Numbered from the stretch's first letter, positions 44,144 to 54,098 are shown. The stretch is 64,000 nt of DNA from Paraglaciecola sp. L1A13 (GCF_009796745.1 NZ_CP047024.1:3844001-3908000), one strand, 5' to 3'. Translations and numbers: made by a program. The notes: generated by a model from the letters alone, not told the origin.

Positions 44144-45328
44144 ATGACTAAAATGCATACTACGCTGTTGTTACTCCTTATCGCTTCATTGGTTATTAAT
44201 ATCTATCAATACACAGAACGAATCGATACAACGACAATATATGTATCTGAAAGAGACACCGCTGAAGGCCTGGATTCCGAGCGCGAAAAATCTAGCGAGC
44301 AGGAAAACCCAGGTGCCAATAATAACCCTGATGATCTTCTTGCTCGCGACCAGTCTTACCAAATAGAGTCTAAACAGCATATTACTAAAAAATTCTCCCT
44401 CGATCGCCGAGAGGCTTATTTAGCCCAAGTGCAGCATTGGCTAGCGGCTCAGGAATACGCCAAGATAGACGAGTTTTTGCCGCTTTATCTGCGCCAACAC
44501 CCGCAAGATATTGACTTTTTATTGCTCGAAGCCGAATATATCATCCACACCAGCTTATTAAGTGACGCGATTATTCATTATCAAAGCTTGCTGAGCTTAC
44601 CATTAAGTGCAGCCCAGCAAGAGCAAGTACAGCAAACGGTTACCCGTTTAACTGAAGAAACGATAGTTCAACTCAAACAAGCCAATTCCTGGGATATTCT
44701 AGCGCAATTCGTAGAGCCATTGTTGCAAGTCAGTCCTACTAGTCGCTCGCTTATATTGGCCCTTGCAACTGCTTATGCACGCCAACAACAAGCCAACCTA
44801 ATGGAAAATGTATTGGCGTCCATTCGCTATGATGATCCCCAGGCCATGCGTATTCGACAGCTCATTGAGCGAACCGACCAATCAATAACCGAACCTAATC
44901 GTGACTCGCGGCTTTCTAAGCCACTTTCAGATTCCTCACGTCTCAGCGGAGGTACCCGCATAGCACTACAGAAGTATGGCGACCAATATGTGGTGCCTAC
45001 TCGTCTAAGCGGCCATCAAGTAAATTTTTTAATCGATACCGGCGCATCGACAACTGTAATTTCGCGACAAAAATTTAAGCAGATTTTTAAAACGACTGTA
45101 ACCAAGTTCGTCGGGCAATTTAACGTGCAAACGGCCAATGGTACTGTGCGCTCACCTATGTATCAATTTGCCTCACTAGAGATTGCGAATGTTCGCGTTA
45201 AAAATATCAACATAATGGTGTTACCCCTTGACGAGCTAGCTTATAGCGATGGCTTGTTAGGCATGAATTTTCTGCGGGAGTTTGATTTTAGAATTGATCA
45301 ACAAAATGCTCAGTTGTATTTACGCTGA
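44144..45328 (+). CDS. Membrane-anchored retropepsin-like aspartic protease
   Basis: The 394-residue protein has a membrane anchor (residues about 5-20), a helical TPR-like region (about 85-250), and a C-terminal single-lobe aspartic protease domain of the retroviral type. Its active site is visible as NFLIDTGASTTVISRQKF near residue 297, with the flap-like NVQTANGTV and the closing motif GLLGMNFLREFDFRID. These bacterial proteases must form dimers to build the catalytic pair. The location is probably periplasmic face of the inner membrane. Targets are unknown. It stands alone after the thioesterase gene. Confidence 0.85.
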   Translation: MTKMHTTLLLLLIASLVINIYQYTERIDTTTIYVSERDTAEGLDSEREKSSEQENPGANNNPDDLLARDQSYQIESKQHITKKFSLDRREAYLAQVQHWLAAQEYAKIDEFLPLYLRQHPQDIDFLLLEAEYIIHTSLLSDAIIHYQSLLSLPLSAAQQEQVQQTVTRLTEETIVQLKQANSWDILAQFVEPLLQVSPTSRSLILALATAYARQQQANLMENVLASIRYDDPQAMRIRQLIERTDQSITEPNRDSRLSKPLSDSSRLSGGTRIALQKYGDQYVVPTRLSGHQVNFLIDTGASTTVISRQKFKQIFKTTVTKFVGQFNVQTANGTVRSPMYQFASLEIANVRVKNINIMVLPLDELAYSDGLLGMNFLREFDFRIDQQNAQLYLR

Positions 45329-45426
45329 GTTGAATTAGTGAGATTTAGTCCAAGGAAACGGTTAACACGGATAGCTGGCGCTATCCGCGACGACGCCGAT
45401 ATTTGTTAGCAGGTAAAATGCCGCAT

Positions 45427-46284
45427 TTATTCCTCTTCGCTAGGGCCTGCAATACGCGCCTTACGTTCTTGTTCTTCTTCGAACGCAGCTTTAATTTCTT
45501 CTAGAACGGTGTCTACATCAGCTTCATCGTCAGGGAAATCAAAATGCCCCGTTAGCTGGGTATCAGGCTCAAGTTCACCGGATTCAAACAACGCCCACAT
45601 TTCTTCAGCGTAGTGCGTATCTTTCAACTCTGGGGCAAACTGGCCATAATATTCAGTCATATTGCGCACATCACGCTGCAACATGCTAAACGCATTGTTA
45701 TTAGCGGCAGCGTCGACCACTTGCGGTAAATCGATAATAACTGGGCCGTATGCATCAACTAAGACGTTGAATTCAGATAAATCTCCGTGCACCAAGCCGG
45801 CCAGAAGCATTCGCATAACATACACCATTACCACTGCGTGATCTTCTATGGCTTGCTCAGCAGACATAGCAACATCGTTTAAACGCGGCGCCACATCTCC
45901 GTCATCGTCGGTAATTAGTTCCATCAGCAGCACGCCGTCATAGCACCCGTAAGGCTCAGGGACGCGCACACCGGCTTTCGCCAGGGTAAATAAGGCATCT
46001 ACTTCTGTATTTTGCCAAGCATCTTCTTGCTGCTTACGGCCAAACTTAGAGCCCTTTTCCATGGCACGGGCACGGCGCGTATTACGCACTTTACGGCCTT
46101 CTTGATATTGCGCTGCTTTTTTAAAGCTGCGCTTCATCGCTTCTTTATATACTTTGGCACAGCGGATTTCTTTACCACACAGTACAGCGTACACTGTGGC
46201 TTCTTTACCACTCATTAGCTGGTAAAGCACTTCGTCGACAAGGCCATCATCAACCAGTGGTTGGATTCGTTTTGGTATTTTCAT
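45427..46284 (-). CDS. RIO1-like serine protein kinase
   Basis: The 285-residue protein has a RIO kinase core: nucleotide-binding KEATVYAVLCGKEIRCAKVY with the invariant Lys, then RAMEKGSKFGRKQQEDAWQN, the catalytic loop LVHGDLSEFNVLVD, and the metal-binding IIDLPQVVD. An acidic C-terminal tail follows. Bacterial RIO-like kinases are widespread in gammaproteobacteria but their substrates are mostly unknown. The ATG begins MKIPKRIQPLVDDGLVDEV, the usual family start. It is convergent with the retropepsin-like gene. Confidence 0.85.
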   Translation of the reverse strand: MKIPKRIQPLVDDGLVDEVLYQLMSGKEATVYAVLCGKEIRCAKVYKEAMKRSFKKAAQYQEGRKVRNTRRARAMEKGSKFGRKQQEDAWQNTEVDALFTLAKAGVRVPEPYGCYDGVLLMELITDDDGDVAPRLNDVAMSAEQAIEDHAVVMVYVMRMLLAGLVHGDLSEFNVLVDAYGPVIIDLPQVVDAAANNNAFSMLQRDVRNMTEYYGQFAPELKDTHYAEEMWALFESGELEPDTQLTGHFDFPDDEADVDTVLEEIKAAFEEEQERKARIAGPSEEE

Positions 46285-46714
46285 GGCGCCGTTATACAGC
46301 AGTTAAGGCATGCTTGGAATAGCAGCAAAAGATTGTCATACACTTACTCAATGAAACACCTTAGAAATGAAGTTAGATATTGGCTTTGAACGAAAGCTGA
46401 GTTACGACTCTGTCGTGGTAACTTTTAGGATCTCGTCATCAATTAAAAGCAGGTTGAAACGCTCACACTTTGCATTAGATTAATCTGCTAATGTTTCAAT
46501 ATCAAGTGCTTAAACGGCGTCTCGACAAAATCCTTGGCATTGATCCTAACAAACTTATCTTAACAAACGTTCCATAAACATTAAGTCAATTAATCTTGCT
46601 TGAAAATCAATATTTTAAAGCTATCTCTACTACAAACTGCGCATCAGTGTTGCCGGAGTGCGCGAAGTGCTATGCTGCACCTTAGGCTTTGTTGTTCACG
46701 CCATTAGGAACCCC
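46285..46714. other. Intergenic region
   Basis: 430 bases between the RIO-like kinase gene and the following secreted-protein gene. I see no credible gene; a 28-codon frame at 46491-46577 is too short and unsupported. Promoters for the two divergent genes must lie here. Confidence 0.45.
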
Positions 46715-47554
46715 ATGAAGATAAAAATCCCAAAATGTTTTTTGTTAGTTAGTTACCTTTCATTAGTAAGTTTGGGCGCAGCCGACGCCGCTAGTGTTCA
46801 TCCATTAGAGCAAACCACTGGGTTAAAACGCTTTGATGCATCACAGCGTTTAGGTATAGACCAAAATAGCCGCAGTACCATGGACATAAAACATATCCAT
46901 ATTGGCGATAACGCTCTCGCCAGCGCCATAATTCTGTATGATCAAGGAGCAAAGCTTCACCATATTGCCCGCAGTACCCGCAGTGATAAAGTTCGCTTAA
47001 GTTTTTATCAACCCTACCAAACCTCACGCTTAGAACAACGAGTAGAGCTACACTTTAATAAATTTAACGGTTTCATTAATGAAATAAAAAGCCTGTATAC
47101 CGTTGAAAGCGCTTATATAGGCATCAAAGACGTATTAAAAGATGTGCTCGCATCAGCGGTTTCTAAGTATGGAGAACCTCTCACGATTGAGACTGCACGC
47201 AACCAAATCAGCACGCAGCAAGGTGATGTGCCGCTTCATAGTTTTATAGCAGCGTTAAACCCAAGAGAAGATGTTGCGAATGACGTTATTGAATACTTCG
47301 AAGCGTTGGAAGTATCACGCAGTTCTAAATTTGTCAGTGATGATACCGGGTACGCTGTATTGCACAGTGGCTTTAACCGATGCTATGTGTGGCAAATACA
47401 GAATTACAATGAAGTGCTAACGTTGTGCTCGTTCGACCCATCGGCAGCCAATTCAGCTAATCGCGGGGTAGAATTGTCATTGATTGATTTTGCAGTACAG
47501 GAAAAAATTGCTTCCACTGAAAAAATCAAAAGTGAATTATCGTTAAGCTTGTAA
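46715..47554 (+). CDS. Secreted protein of unknown function
   Basis: I do not recognise the family. The 279-residue product has a signal peptide (about residues 1-25, ending ADAAS) and an alpha/beta periplasmic domain with two Cys in FNRCYVWQI and TLCSFDPS that may form a disulfide. I chose ATG 46715 with AGGAA upstream rather than the longer reading from 46658, because only this start gives a proper signal peptide. It is followed by dapD but 132 bases away. Confidence 0.6.
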   Translation: MKIKIPKCFLLVSYLSLVSLGAADAASVHPLEQTTGLKRFDASQRLGIDQNSRSTMDIKHIHIGDNALASAIILYDQGAKLHHIARSTRSDKVRLSFYQPYQTSRLEQRVELHFNKFNGFINEIKSLYTVESAYIGIKDVLKDVLASAVSKYGEPLTIETARNQISTQQGDVPLHSFIAALNPREDVANDVIEYFEALEVSRSSKFVSDDTGYAVLHSGFNRCYVWQIQNYNEVLTLCSFDPSAANSANRGVELSLIDFAVQEKIASTEKIKSELSLSL

Positions 47555-47686
47555 GCTGTGACAGCTATTTATCGGCACTAAAAACCGCGAATATTATAAT
47601 TTATAAGCAAAATGGGGCTGTCAAATGTGTCGTTTCAAGACATAATTCGGCTTCTGTCCTTAAAACGAACAAACTAGGAAAAATAA

Positions 47687-48583
47687 ATGACTGTAAAACG
47701 TATTGGTCATCGCTACATCGATGCCGCCAGTGGTAAAACGTTAGATGTGTGGTTTCCCCGCGCGAACATCCAAATTGCGCGTAGCTGCCTGGCGCAAAAA
47801 GTCGGCTTGATTAACAGCGATTTCGTTGAAATTGAACTTGAAATTGACGGCGCGCCAAAAACCATCGAAGACGCTTACCTGCGTTTGCATTTGTTATCTG
47901 AAGGCACAGTGCAACCAAATTGCATCAACCTAACTGGCATATTTGGTTTATTGACTAATGTAGCCTGGACCTCAGCAGGCCCGGTATTACCGAACAAAGT
48001 CGACGAGCTTCGCGGTGCCATTGCCAATGAGCACCACCATTTAAGCATTACCTCTATTGACAAATTCCCGCGCATGACCGATTACGTTATTCCTGAGGGC
48101 GTACGAATTGGTGATGCAGACCGTGTACGTTTAGGCGCACATTTAGCTGCTGGCAGCACGGTAATGCATGAAGGTTTCGTGAACTTCAATGCTGGTACAC
48201 TAGGGAGCTCTATGGTTGAAGGGCGTATTTCTCAAGGAGTGGTAGTAGGCGACGGTTCTGACATCGGCGGCGGTGCATCCACTATGGGCACATTGTCTGG
48301 CGGTGGTAAAACCATTAACGCTATTGGTAAAAATAGTATGGTCGGTGCCAATGCGGGTATCGGCATTTCACTCGGTGATGATTGTATCGTGGAAGCCGGT
48401 CTTTACATTACCGCTGGTACCAAAGTTAAAACCCCAGATGGTGAAATCGTATCTGCACGTCAGTTATCAGGTATGAACGGCTTGTTATTCCGTCGCAACA
48501 GTCAAAGCGGCTCCGTTGAAGCTATTGTTGCAGACTCATCTAAGTGGGGCGGGCTCAACGCCAGCTTGCACAGCAACGATTAA
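47687..48583 (+). CDS. dapD: Tetrahydrodipicolinate N-succinyltransferase, Pseudomonas/actinobacterial type
   Basis: DapD transfers succinyl from succinyl-CoA to tetrahydrodipicolinate in lysine and diaminopimelate synthesis. The 298-residue product matches the family found in Pseudomonas and actinobacteria rather than the E. coli DapD: FVNFNAGTLGSSMVEGRIS, GVVVGDGSDIGGGASTMG, and SGGGKTINAIGKNSMVGANA form the left-handed beta-helix repeats. The N-terminal domain is shorter than in Pseudomonas DapD (about 344 residues). A terminator follows. It is not in an operon with other dap genes here. Confidence 0.82.
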   Translation: MTVKRIGHRYIDAASGKTLDVWFPRANIQIARSCLAQKVGLINSDFVEIELEIDGAPKTIEDAYLRLHLLSEGTVQPNCINLTGIFGLLTNVAWTSAGPVLPNKVDELRGAIANEHHHLSITSIDKFPRMTDYVIPEGVRIGDADRVRLGAHLAAGSTVMHEGFVNFNAGTLGSSMVEGRISQGVVVGDGSDIGGGASTMGTLSGGGKTINAIGKNSMVGANAGIGISLGDDCIVEAGLYITAGTKVKTPDGEIVSARQLSGMNGLLFRRNSQSGSVEAIVADSSKWGGLNASLHSND

Positions 48584-48625
48584 GTACCTTTAACCCTCTG
48601 ATAAATAATTTATAAAGAGAGGGAT

Positions 48626-48653
48626 AAAAAACCAGCTAATTAGCTGGTTTTTT
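48626..48653 (+). terminator. Terminator of dapD
   Basis: The perfect palindrome AACCAGCTAATTAGCTGGTT is followed by a long T-run on the plus strand. An A-run on its left may allow some termination of the convergent arsenic operon as well. Confidence 0.88.
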
Positions 48654-48724
48654 TGTGCTTAGAAGGAATAGTAGACCCCGTGGATACCCTCTGGGGACTG
48701 GTACTATTAATATGCCAGCTTATA

Positions 48725-49762
48725 TCAATCAAACCACTGACGTGTACGGTTGGCAAAATATACCAAAGACAACATGACGGGTACTTCGACTAACACTCCC
48801 ACTACCGTGGCCAACGCTGCGCCTGAGTGTAACCCAAACAACGATATTGCTACGGCTACCGCCAATTCAAAAAAGTTAGACGAACCAATCATACTCGCGG
48901 GTGCCGCCACATTATGGGGTAAGCGCAGGCGTTTTGCTGCGTAGTAAGTAATAGCAAAAATGCCATAGGTTTGCAGTAATAAAGGGATCGCAATTAAAAC
49001 AATCATTTGTGGCTGCTCTAGAATCGTTTGCGCTTGAAATCCAAATAGCAGAACGACTGTCGCCAATAAGCCAATAATTGACCAAGGCTTCAATACACTT
49101 ACAAATTTAGCGATCCGTGCATCGCCAGTTTGTGACTCGCCACTAACGGTACGTTTATTCAACCAAAAGCGCGTCATCGCTCCCGCCACTAAAGGCAAGA
49201 GTACGTACAACACCACAGAAATAATCAACGTTTCCCACGGTACTTGAATATCACTCATTCCTAGCAACAAAGCACTAATCGGTGCGAACGCGAAAATCAT
49301 GATGATGTCGTTCACCGATACCTGCACCAAAGTATAATTTGCATCACCTTTGGTTAGTTGGCTCCATATAAAAACCATGGCCGTACACGGCGCCACGCCA
49401 AGTAAAATCATGCCCGCGATATATTCGTTCGCAGTTTGAGGGTCAACCCAATCGGCAAATATTCCTTTAAAAAATAGCCAACCTAAAGCGGCCATGGTGA
49501 ATGGTTTAACCAACCAATTAATCACCAATGTCAGTATTAAGCCTCTGGGTTTGCGTCCCACATCTTTGATAGACGAAAAATCGATTTGGATCATCATCGG
49601 GTAAATCATCAACCAAATCAGTACCGCCACCACCAAATTAACATGGGCATATTCAAATCCTGCCACCACGGCAAATAACGCTGGCTGCATACTGCCTAAC
49701 AGCACGCCAGCAGCAATACTTAGCGCGACCCACACTGATAAATAACGTTCAAATAAACCCAT
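48725..49762 (-). CDS. acr3: ACR3-type arsenite efflux permease
   Basis: ACR3 exports arsenite across the inner membrane by H+ antiport. The 345-residue protein has ten membrane segments; the essential Cys lies in [19 protein letters not shown], and [16 protein letters not shown] near the C-terminus is also conserved. It is the last gene of an arsR-arsC-arsH-acr3 operon, 26 bases after arsH. The permease is often called ArsB, but it belongs to the ACR3 family, not the E. coli ArsB family. Confidence 0.93.
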   Translation of the reverse strand: MGLFERYLSVWVALSIAAGVLLGSMQPALFAVVAGFEYAHVNLVVAVLIWLMIYPMMIQIDFSSIKDVGRKPRGLILTLVINWLVKPFTMAALGWLFFKGIFADWVDPQTANEYIAGMILLGVAPCTAMVFIWSQLTKGDANYTLVQVSVNDIIMIFAFAPISALLLGMSDIQVPWETLIISVVLYVLLPLVAGAMTRFWLNKRTVSGESQTGDARIAKFVSVLKPWSIIGLLATVVLLFGFQAQTILEQPQMIVLIAIPLLLQTYGIFAITYYAAKRLRLPHNVAAPASMIGSSNFFELAVAVAISLFGLHSGAALATVVGVLVEVPVMLSLVYFANRTRQWFD

Positions 49763-49788
49763 AACACTTGCCTTATTCTTTGCTTAAA

Positions 49789-50535
49789 TTATATCGACCG
49801 TTGATTTACGCGCTGACTAACCTGCTCGGCGCTTTCTACTCTTTCAGAATAACGATCTACCAAGTAATCAGCGTTATCTCGTGTCAGCAAGGTAAACTTC
49901 ATCAGCTCTTCCAACACATCCACAATACGGTTGTAATAAGGTGATGGTTTCATCTGGTCATTATCGTCGAACTCCATAAAGGCTCTTGCCACCGAAGACT
50001 GGTTAGGTATGGTTAACATACGCATCCAACGACCCAAAATACGCATCTGATTTACCGCATTAAATGACTGAGAACCACCGGAAACTTGCATGACCGCCAA
50101 GGCTTTTCCCTGGGTAGGTCTCACTCCACCTAACGACAAAGGCACCCAATCAATTTGGCTTTTCATGATGCCCGTCATAGCACCGTGGCGTTCAGGTGAA
50201 CACCACACCTGTCCTTCTGACCACAGCATAAGGTCTCGCAATTCAACGACTTTAGGGTGCGTTTCATCTTCTGCGTCCGGTAAGGGTAAACCTGTCGGAT
50301 CAAATATCCGAGTATCTGCGCCCATGGCGTTGAGTAATCTGGCGCTCTCTTGAACCACTAAGCGACTAAACGAACGCGCTCGAAGTGAGCCATACAACAA
50401 CAGGATCCGTGGTTTGTGCTTTGATCCAGCGGTTTTGAAATTATCTGAAGACGGGACGACGAATGACTCAGGCGCTATATTTTCAGATACGTTTACCAAT
50501 GGCGCTGGTGAGCCAATTGGATTGACACCGGGCAT
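49789..50535 (-). CDS. arsH: ArsH, NADPH-dependent FMN reductase
   Basis: ArsH oxidises trivalent methyl- and aryl-arsenicals to the less toxic pentavalent forms, using NADPH and FMN. The 248-residue protein has the flavodoxin-like start [20 protein letters not shown], the FMN-binding [20 protein letters not shown], and [19 protein letters not shown]. It overlaps the stop of arsC by one base (TAATG), so it is co-translated. Its presence means the operon probably covers organic as well as inorganic arsenic. Confidence 0.93.
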   Translation of the reverse strand: MPGVNPIGSPAPLVNVSENIAPESFVVPSSDNFKTAGSKHKPRILLLYGSLRARSFSRLVVQESARLLNAMGADTRIFDPTGLPLPDAEDETHPKVVELRDLMLWSEGQVWCSPERHGAMTGIMKSQIDWVPLSLGGVRPTQGKALAVMQVSGGSQSFNAVNQMRILGRWMRMLTIPNQSSVARAFMEFDDNDQMKPSPYYNRIVDVLEELMKFTLLTRDNADYLVDRYSERVESAEQVSQRVNQRSI

Positions 50536-51008
50536 TATCGTGCTCCTAGTACAGAAAAGGCATCACGCAATGCCTGAGGATTTTTCGCATCTAGATCCAT
50601 GCTCAACATGGTCTGCACTCGTTGGGTAATCTGTTCGATTGTTGCGCGAAAAGCGTGGGCGATTTCCTCGTCATTACCCGCCAATTTTGATGGATCTGAC
50701 AAGCCCCAGTGCACCTTAACACTATTGCCAAACCATAATGGACAAGCCTCACCGGCGGCACTGTCACAAACGGTGATGACCACATCTGGAGAAAATGCTT
50801 CAAATTCATCCCAGGACTGGCTCTTTAGTCCGTTGGTTGCAATGCCCGCTTCCTGTAAGTATTTAATCGACAATGGATGCACCTCACCAACGGGCTGACT
50901 GCCAGCGCTGCGGGCGTCAAACTTGCCTCGTCCAACATGATTGGTAATGGCCTCAGATAAAATACTGCGACAGCGATTATGGGTACAAATAAAAAGGATT
51001 TTTAACAT
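50535..51008 (-). CDS. arsC: Arsenate reductase, low-molecular-weight phosphatase type
   Basis: This ArsC reduces arsenate to arsenite with electrons from thioredoxin. The 157-residue protein has the phosphate-loop motif ICTHNRCRS (CX5R) and the later redox Cys pair in [10 protein letters not shown]. Length is somewhat above the usual 130-140 because of a C-terminal extension ([12 protein letters not shown]). It is the second gene of the arsenic operon and overlaps arsH by one base. Confidence 0.93.
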   Translation of the reverse strand: MLKILFICTHNRCRSILSEAITNHVGRGKFDARSAGSQPVGEVHPLSIKYLQEAGIATNGLKSQSWDEFEAFSPDVVITVCDSAAGEACPLWFGNSVKVHWGLSDPSKLAGNDEEIAHAFRATIEQITQRVQTMLSMDLDAKNPQALRDAFSVLGAR

Positions 51009-51096
51009 GATATAGCTCTACAATTTTCCGTTATTTAGCGGATGATGATTTAATAGTGTTAGCGTAATTGGCTGCTCTACCGTACTGGGCAATCCG

Positions 51097-51444
51097 TCAA
51101 TCACAACACTCATTTTGCTTGGCAATATTTAAATTGGTAATACAGTCATTCAAATACGCCTCTGTATTGTGTGCAGTTGTTTGCAGCACGGTCATTGCCC
51201 ATTCCGGCATTTTTGGATTAATGGAGTAATAAACCCACTTCCCTCGCCGTTCATCAAGCAAAATATGGCAGCGGCGTAAATCAGCTAAATGGCGCGACAC
51301 TTTGGGCTGACTCAATTCCAAAGCAGTAATTAAATCGCATACACACAATTCTTCCTCAAGGTAAATTAACATCAACGCCTTAAGTCGTGTGTCGTCAGAC
51401 AAACATTTATAAAACGAAAGTGGGGACAAAATCGGGGTAGACAT
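51097..51444 (-). CDS. arsR: ArsR-family arsenic repressor
   Basis: The 115-residue winged-helix repressor has the metal-binding ELCVCDL motif in the DNA-binding helix region (two Cys three residues apart) and the recognition helix QPKVSRHLADLRR. A Cys pair ends the protein (NECCD) and may add a third arsenic ligand. It heads the arsenic operon and probably represses it until arsenite binds. A candidate operator lies 17 bases upstream of its ATG. Confidence 0.93.
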   Translation of the reverse strand: MSTPILSPLSFYKCLSDDTRLKALMLIYLEEELCVCDLITALELSQPKVSRHLADLRRCHILLDERRGKWVYYSINPKMPEWAMTVLQTTAHNTEAYLNDCITNLNIAKQNECCD

Positions 51445-51460
51445 AAAACGCTCCGCAGCT

Positions 51461-51485
51461 TGATATACGAAATATCATATATATG
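51461..51485. promoter_or_regulatory. Candidate ArsR operator
   Basis: TGATAT-N5-ATATCA at 51461-51477 is an inverted repeat that overlaps the palindrome CATATATATG at 51476-51485. Position, AT-rich symmetry and length fit ArsR-family operators, so autoregulation is likely. Confidence 0.55.
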
Positions 51486-51655
51486 TTTTATCGAATGTCA
51501 ATTATTCATTCAAACAAATAGAACGAATGATCTAAAAGGATCACCCGAAGCATAATATTCGTTACTTTTATGTAAGGGGCTGGCATTTGCCTGCAATAAC
51601 AAGGTATAACAAACACCTATACCGTAGATAAAACGATTACTGATACGGAAAAACT

Positions 51656-52693
51656 ATGTTTACAAGCAACAACTTCATCGGTGATTGGCTTCCCGTTGTT
51701 ATTACATTGATTATTTTTGGGCTGCTCACCTGGTTAGTGCAAGCCGTATTCTTTAATAAGCTAAAACACACGGGAGATGAGAATATATTTGCTCGTCAGC
51801 TTGGCATGTTAACGCTAATGCTAGTGGGCCTGATCACTGTGGTCATTATGCTACCGGTATCAGAGAGTCTAGAGTTACAAATATTAAGTTTAATAGGCTT
51901 AGTGCTTTCTGGTTTACTGGCATTTTCCTCTACCACTTTGTTTAGCAACCTGATGGCCGGCGCATTAATGCGCTTCACTCAGCCTTTTCGTACTGGCGAC
52001 TTTATTAGTTTTGATACCTTCTTTGGCCGCGTGACAGAATTAGGTCTGTTTGATTGTGAAATTCAAACTGAAACTCGAGAACTGGTATCTATTCCTAATA
52101 ATCTGTTGATCAACAAACCCCTTAGCGTGATCCGTCGTTCAGGTACGATTATTAGCGTCGAATTATCCTTAGGTTATGATCTGCATCACAGCAAGATAGA
52201 TACGTTATTATTACAAGCTGCCAAACAAACTGGTTTAGAGGACCCCTTTGTGCATGTGACGCAACTCGGCGATTTTTCCGTTACTTACCGTGTCAGTGGT
52301 CTATTAGTGGAAATCAAAAACCTACTCACTGCCCGTTCAAACTTTCACCGTCATGTGCTTGATTGCTTACACGACAATGATATAGAAATCATGTCACCTA
52401 CCTTTGTTAGCCAACACGCTGGCCCTGACGTAGAGCGCAAAATTGCCCACTCTCCAGGGTTTAATCAGATTCAAAATGACAACACCGCAGAAGACGTGGT
52501 CTTTGACAAAGCCGAACAAGCTCAACAGCAAGCAACCGATAAAGTCGATTTACTAGAGCAAATTAAGACCCTAGAAAGCAAAATTCCCGAGGCCGAAAAA
52601 GATCAACGTAAAGCCATGGAAAAGCGCATCGACACGTTAAAACAAGAACTTGCTGAGATCAAAAACGTAGTAGAAACGCCAGAGGATGAATAG
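51656..52693 (+). CDS. MscS-family mechanosensitive channel
   Basis: The 345-residue protein has three membrane segments in the first 110 residues, the pore-lining helix being LVLSGLLAFSSTTLFSNLMA, followed by the MscS beta domain (FRTGDFISFDTFFGRVTELG). A cytoplasmic domain and a C-terminal coiled coil (KVDLLEQIKTLESKIPEAEK) complete it. Such channels release solutes on hypo-osmotic shock. It is divergent from the arsenic operon and probably has its own promoter. Confidence 0.85.
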   Translation: MFTSNNFIGDWLPVVITLIIFGLLTWLVQAVFFNKLKHTGDENIFARQLGMLTLMLVGLITVVIMLPVSESLELQILSLIGLVLSGLLAFSSTTLFSNLMAGALMRFTQPFRTGDFISFDTFFGRVTELGLFDCEIQTETRELVSIPNNLLINKPLSVIRRSGTIISVELSLGYDLHHSKIDTLLLQAAKQTGLEDPFVHVTQLGDFSVTYRVSGLLVEIKNLLTARSNFHRHVLDCLHDNDIEIMSPTFVSQHAGPDVERKIAHSPGFNQIQNDNTAEDVVFDKAEQAQQQATDKVDLLEQIKTLESKIPEAEKDQRKAMEKRIDTLKQELAEIKNVVETPEDE

Positions 52694-52873
52694 TGATAAG
52701 GTCAGTGACGAGATAAATTGGATTGAGAGTCAGCTAACTAGGTATTTTTTTTTGACCTAAGCAGCACATATTTACAAAGCCTACGGTAAACCCATCATGC
52801 TCGATAATCTTTGGAGGTAGTGTTGCAACATGTTTAATACGCATTTTCCCTCACTGCACTACCCTGTAGAAAG

Positions 52874-53362
52874 TTAAAACTCTTCTCGCATGGCTCGCCT
52901 AGACGCCTTATCAACCAACGTGAAGCACTTGTCGATTTGATCTTTTTTGCTAGACGTTTGATGTCCAATAACTTTTACAAACGTGCATGTTCTGCCAGCA
53001 GTAAATCGATAAAACGCCTTATATAACTGATAATTATTCAACCGCTTATTGGAATTAGTGAAGAAATCAGTATCCTCGAGTCGAGCCTGTCTGCTCGGTA
53101 AATCTATGATATTTTGTGAGTCGGTATATACAGTCAAACTTGTGTCTTTATCACTAACCAACGCATCTATTTCAGCCAATGCCCATAACAGGGTTTGTAA
53201 TTCCAGTTTGGTCGAACTTGTTTGTTCGAAACGTTTAATTTTAACCTGTTCTTTAAGGGTATCATTCGACATAGTCAGCTCAGATACAAGTAGGTAAGCG
53301 CCATAACCGACTTGTATCTGAGTGTTGACGCTACCGTCAGTAAACAACCGTAAATGGGCCAT
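52874..53362 (-). CDS. Ribonuclease HI-like protein
   Basis: The 162-residue protein has the RNase H fold and four acidic active-site positions: Asp in LRLFTDGSVN, Glu in KLELQTLLWALAE, Asp in TVYTDSQNI, and a final acidic residue in FTLVDKASRR after GHQTSS. It differs from housekeeping RnhA, so it is probably a second RNase HI-like enzyme acting on RNA/DNA hybrids or another nucleic acid. It has the single ATG at 53362. The neighbours do not suggest a role. Confidence 0.75.
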   Translation of the reverse strand: MAHLRLFTDGSVNTQIQVGYGAYLLVSELTMSNDTLKEQVKIKRFEQTSSTKLELQTLLWALAEIDALVSDKDTSLTVYTDSQNIIDLPSRQARLEDTDFFTNSNKRLNNYQLYKAFYRFTAGRTCTFVKVIGHQTSSKKDQIDKCFTLVDKASRRAMREEF

Positions 53363-53526
53363 GATTTGTCCGTTTGATTGTGGGGTAGCGTCAACGCTAA
53401 CATTAGCTTTTGTAGCAATATAATAATCGACGAGTTAGGTTAATTAATGCGTTATATCTTAAGAATACATCTATTAAGGTGACCCGCATCCCGTTACACT
53501 GGATTTTTGCATTTATAAAAAAGCTT

Positions 53527-54024
53527 ATGACCACAGCGTTCACCTACTCCACGACCTATTTACTCGATAAAAGCCATTATATTGAAACCTACGAAGCATC
53601 GGTTCCGGCGGATAATTCAAAGAAAGTCTATCTGATTGCGGTTCTACTCGCACTAGTAGGCTTGGCTGTTCTTATGTTGACTGAGATAAACGCCTTTGTG
53701 GCTTGGTTTATTATCGCGCTAGGCGGCTTAGAAGTCTTTAGTATTCGTTTTAAAAAACCGTGGTGGCTGGCCAGGCAATTAATTAGCAAAGCAGCGAATA
53801 CAGAACTCACACTCACAATTGACGAACATGGCATTAGCAGTAAATCTATTCACGTTCAAAACACGCTAGCCTGGAGCGATATCAGCAAAATAGAAGTTAC
53901 CAAAAACGGCTGGTTGCTCTACCACAACAATAGCAAAAACTACCTATCCTCTAGGGCGCTATCGGATGAAGCCAAAGCGTTTTTAACGACAAAAACACAG
54001 TTAATAAACTCTTTAGCAATTTAG
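53527..54024 (+). CDS. YcxB-like membrane protein
   Basis: The 165-residue product has two membrane segments (about residues 33-50 and 55-75) followed by a C-terminal domain with LAWSDISKIEVTKNGWLLYH, the pattern of the YcxB-like domain. Function unknown. I chose ATG 53527 because upstream readings add only a weak hydrophobic stretch. It is followed by the heptamer repeat. Confidence 0.6.
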   Translation: MTTAFTYSTTYLLDKSHYIETYEASVPADNSKKVYLIAVLLALVGLAVLMLTEINAFVAWFIIALGGLEVFSIRFKKPWWLARQLISKAANTELTLTIDEHGISSKSIHVQNTLAWSDISKIEVTKNGWLLYHNNSKNYLSSRALSDEAKAFLTTKTQLINSLAI

Positions 54025-54049
54025 TAAGAATACCGACCTCAAGGCACCG

Positions 54050-54098
54050 GGTACCCGGTACTCGGTACTCGGTACTCGGTACTCGGTACTCGGTACTG
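54050..54098. repeat. Seven-copy heptamer tandem repeat
   Basis: GGTACTC repeats seven times in 49 bases (first copy GGTACCC, last GGTACTG). It lies 26 bases after the YcxB-like gene stop. Because the unit is seven bases, copy number changes would alter spacing, but no gene frame crosses it. Confidence 0.93.

Noticed and set aside
45368..45387. Seven-bp hairpin CGGATAG / CTATCCG between the retropepsin and RIO-like genes
   Set aside because: Short, without a T-run on either strand; not enough to call a terminator.
46491..46577. 28-codon open frame between the RIO-like kinase gene and the secreted-protein gene
   Set aside because: Too short, no ribosome site and no recognisable family.
54050..54098. 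Heptamer repeat as an integration attachment site or plasmid iteron
   Set aside because: No integrase, replication gene or tRNA is near it.
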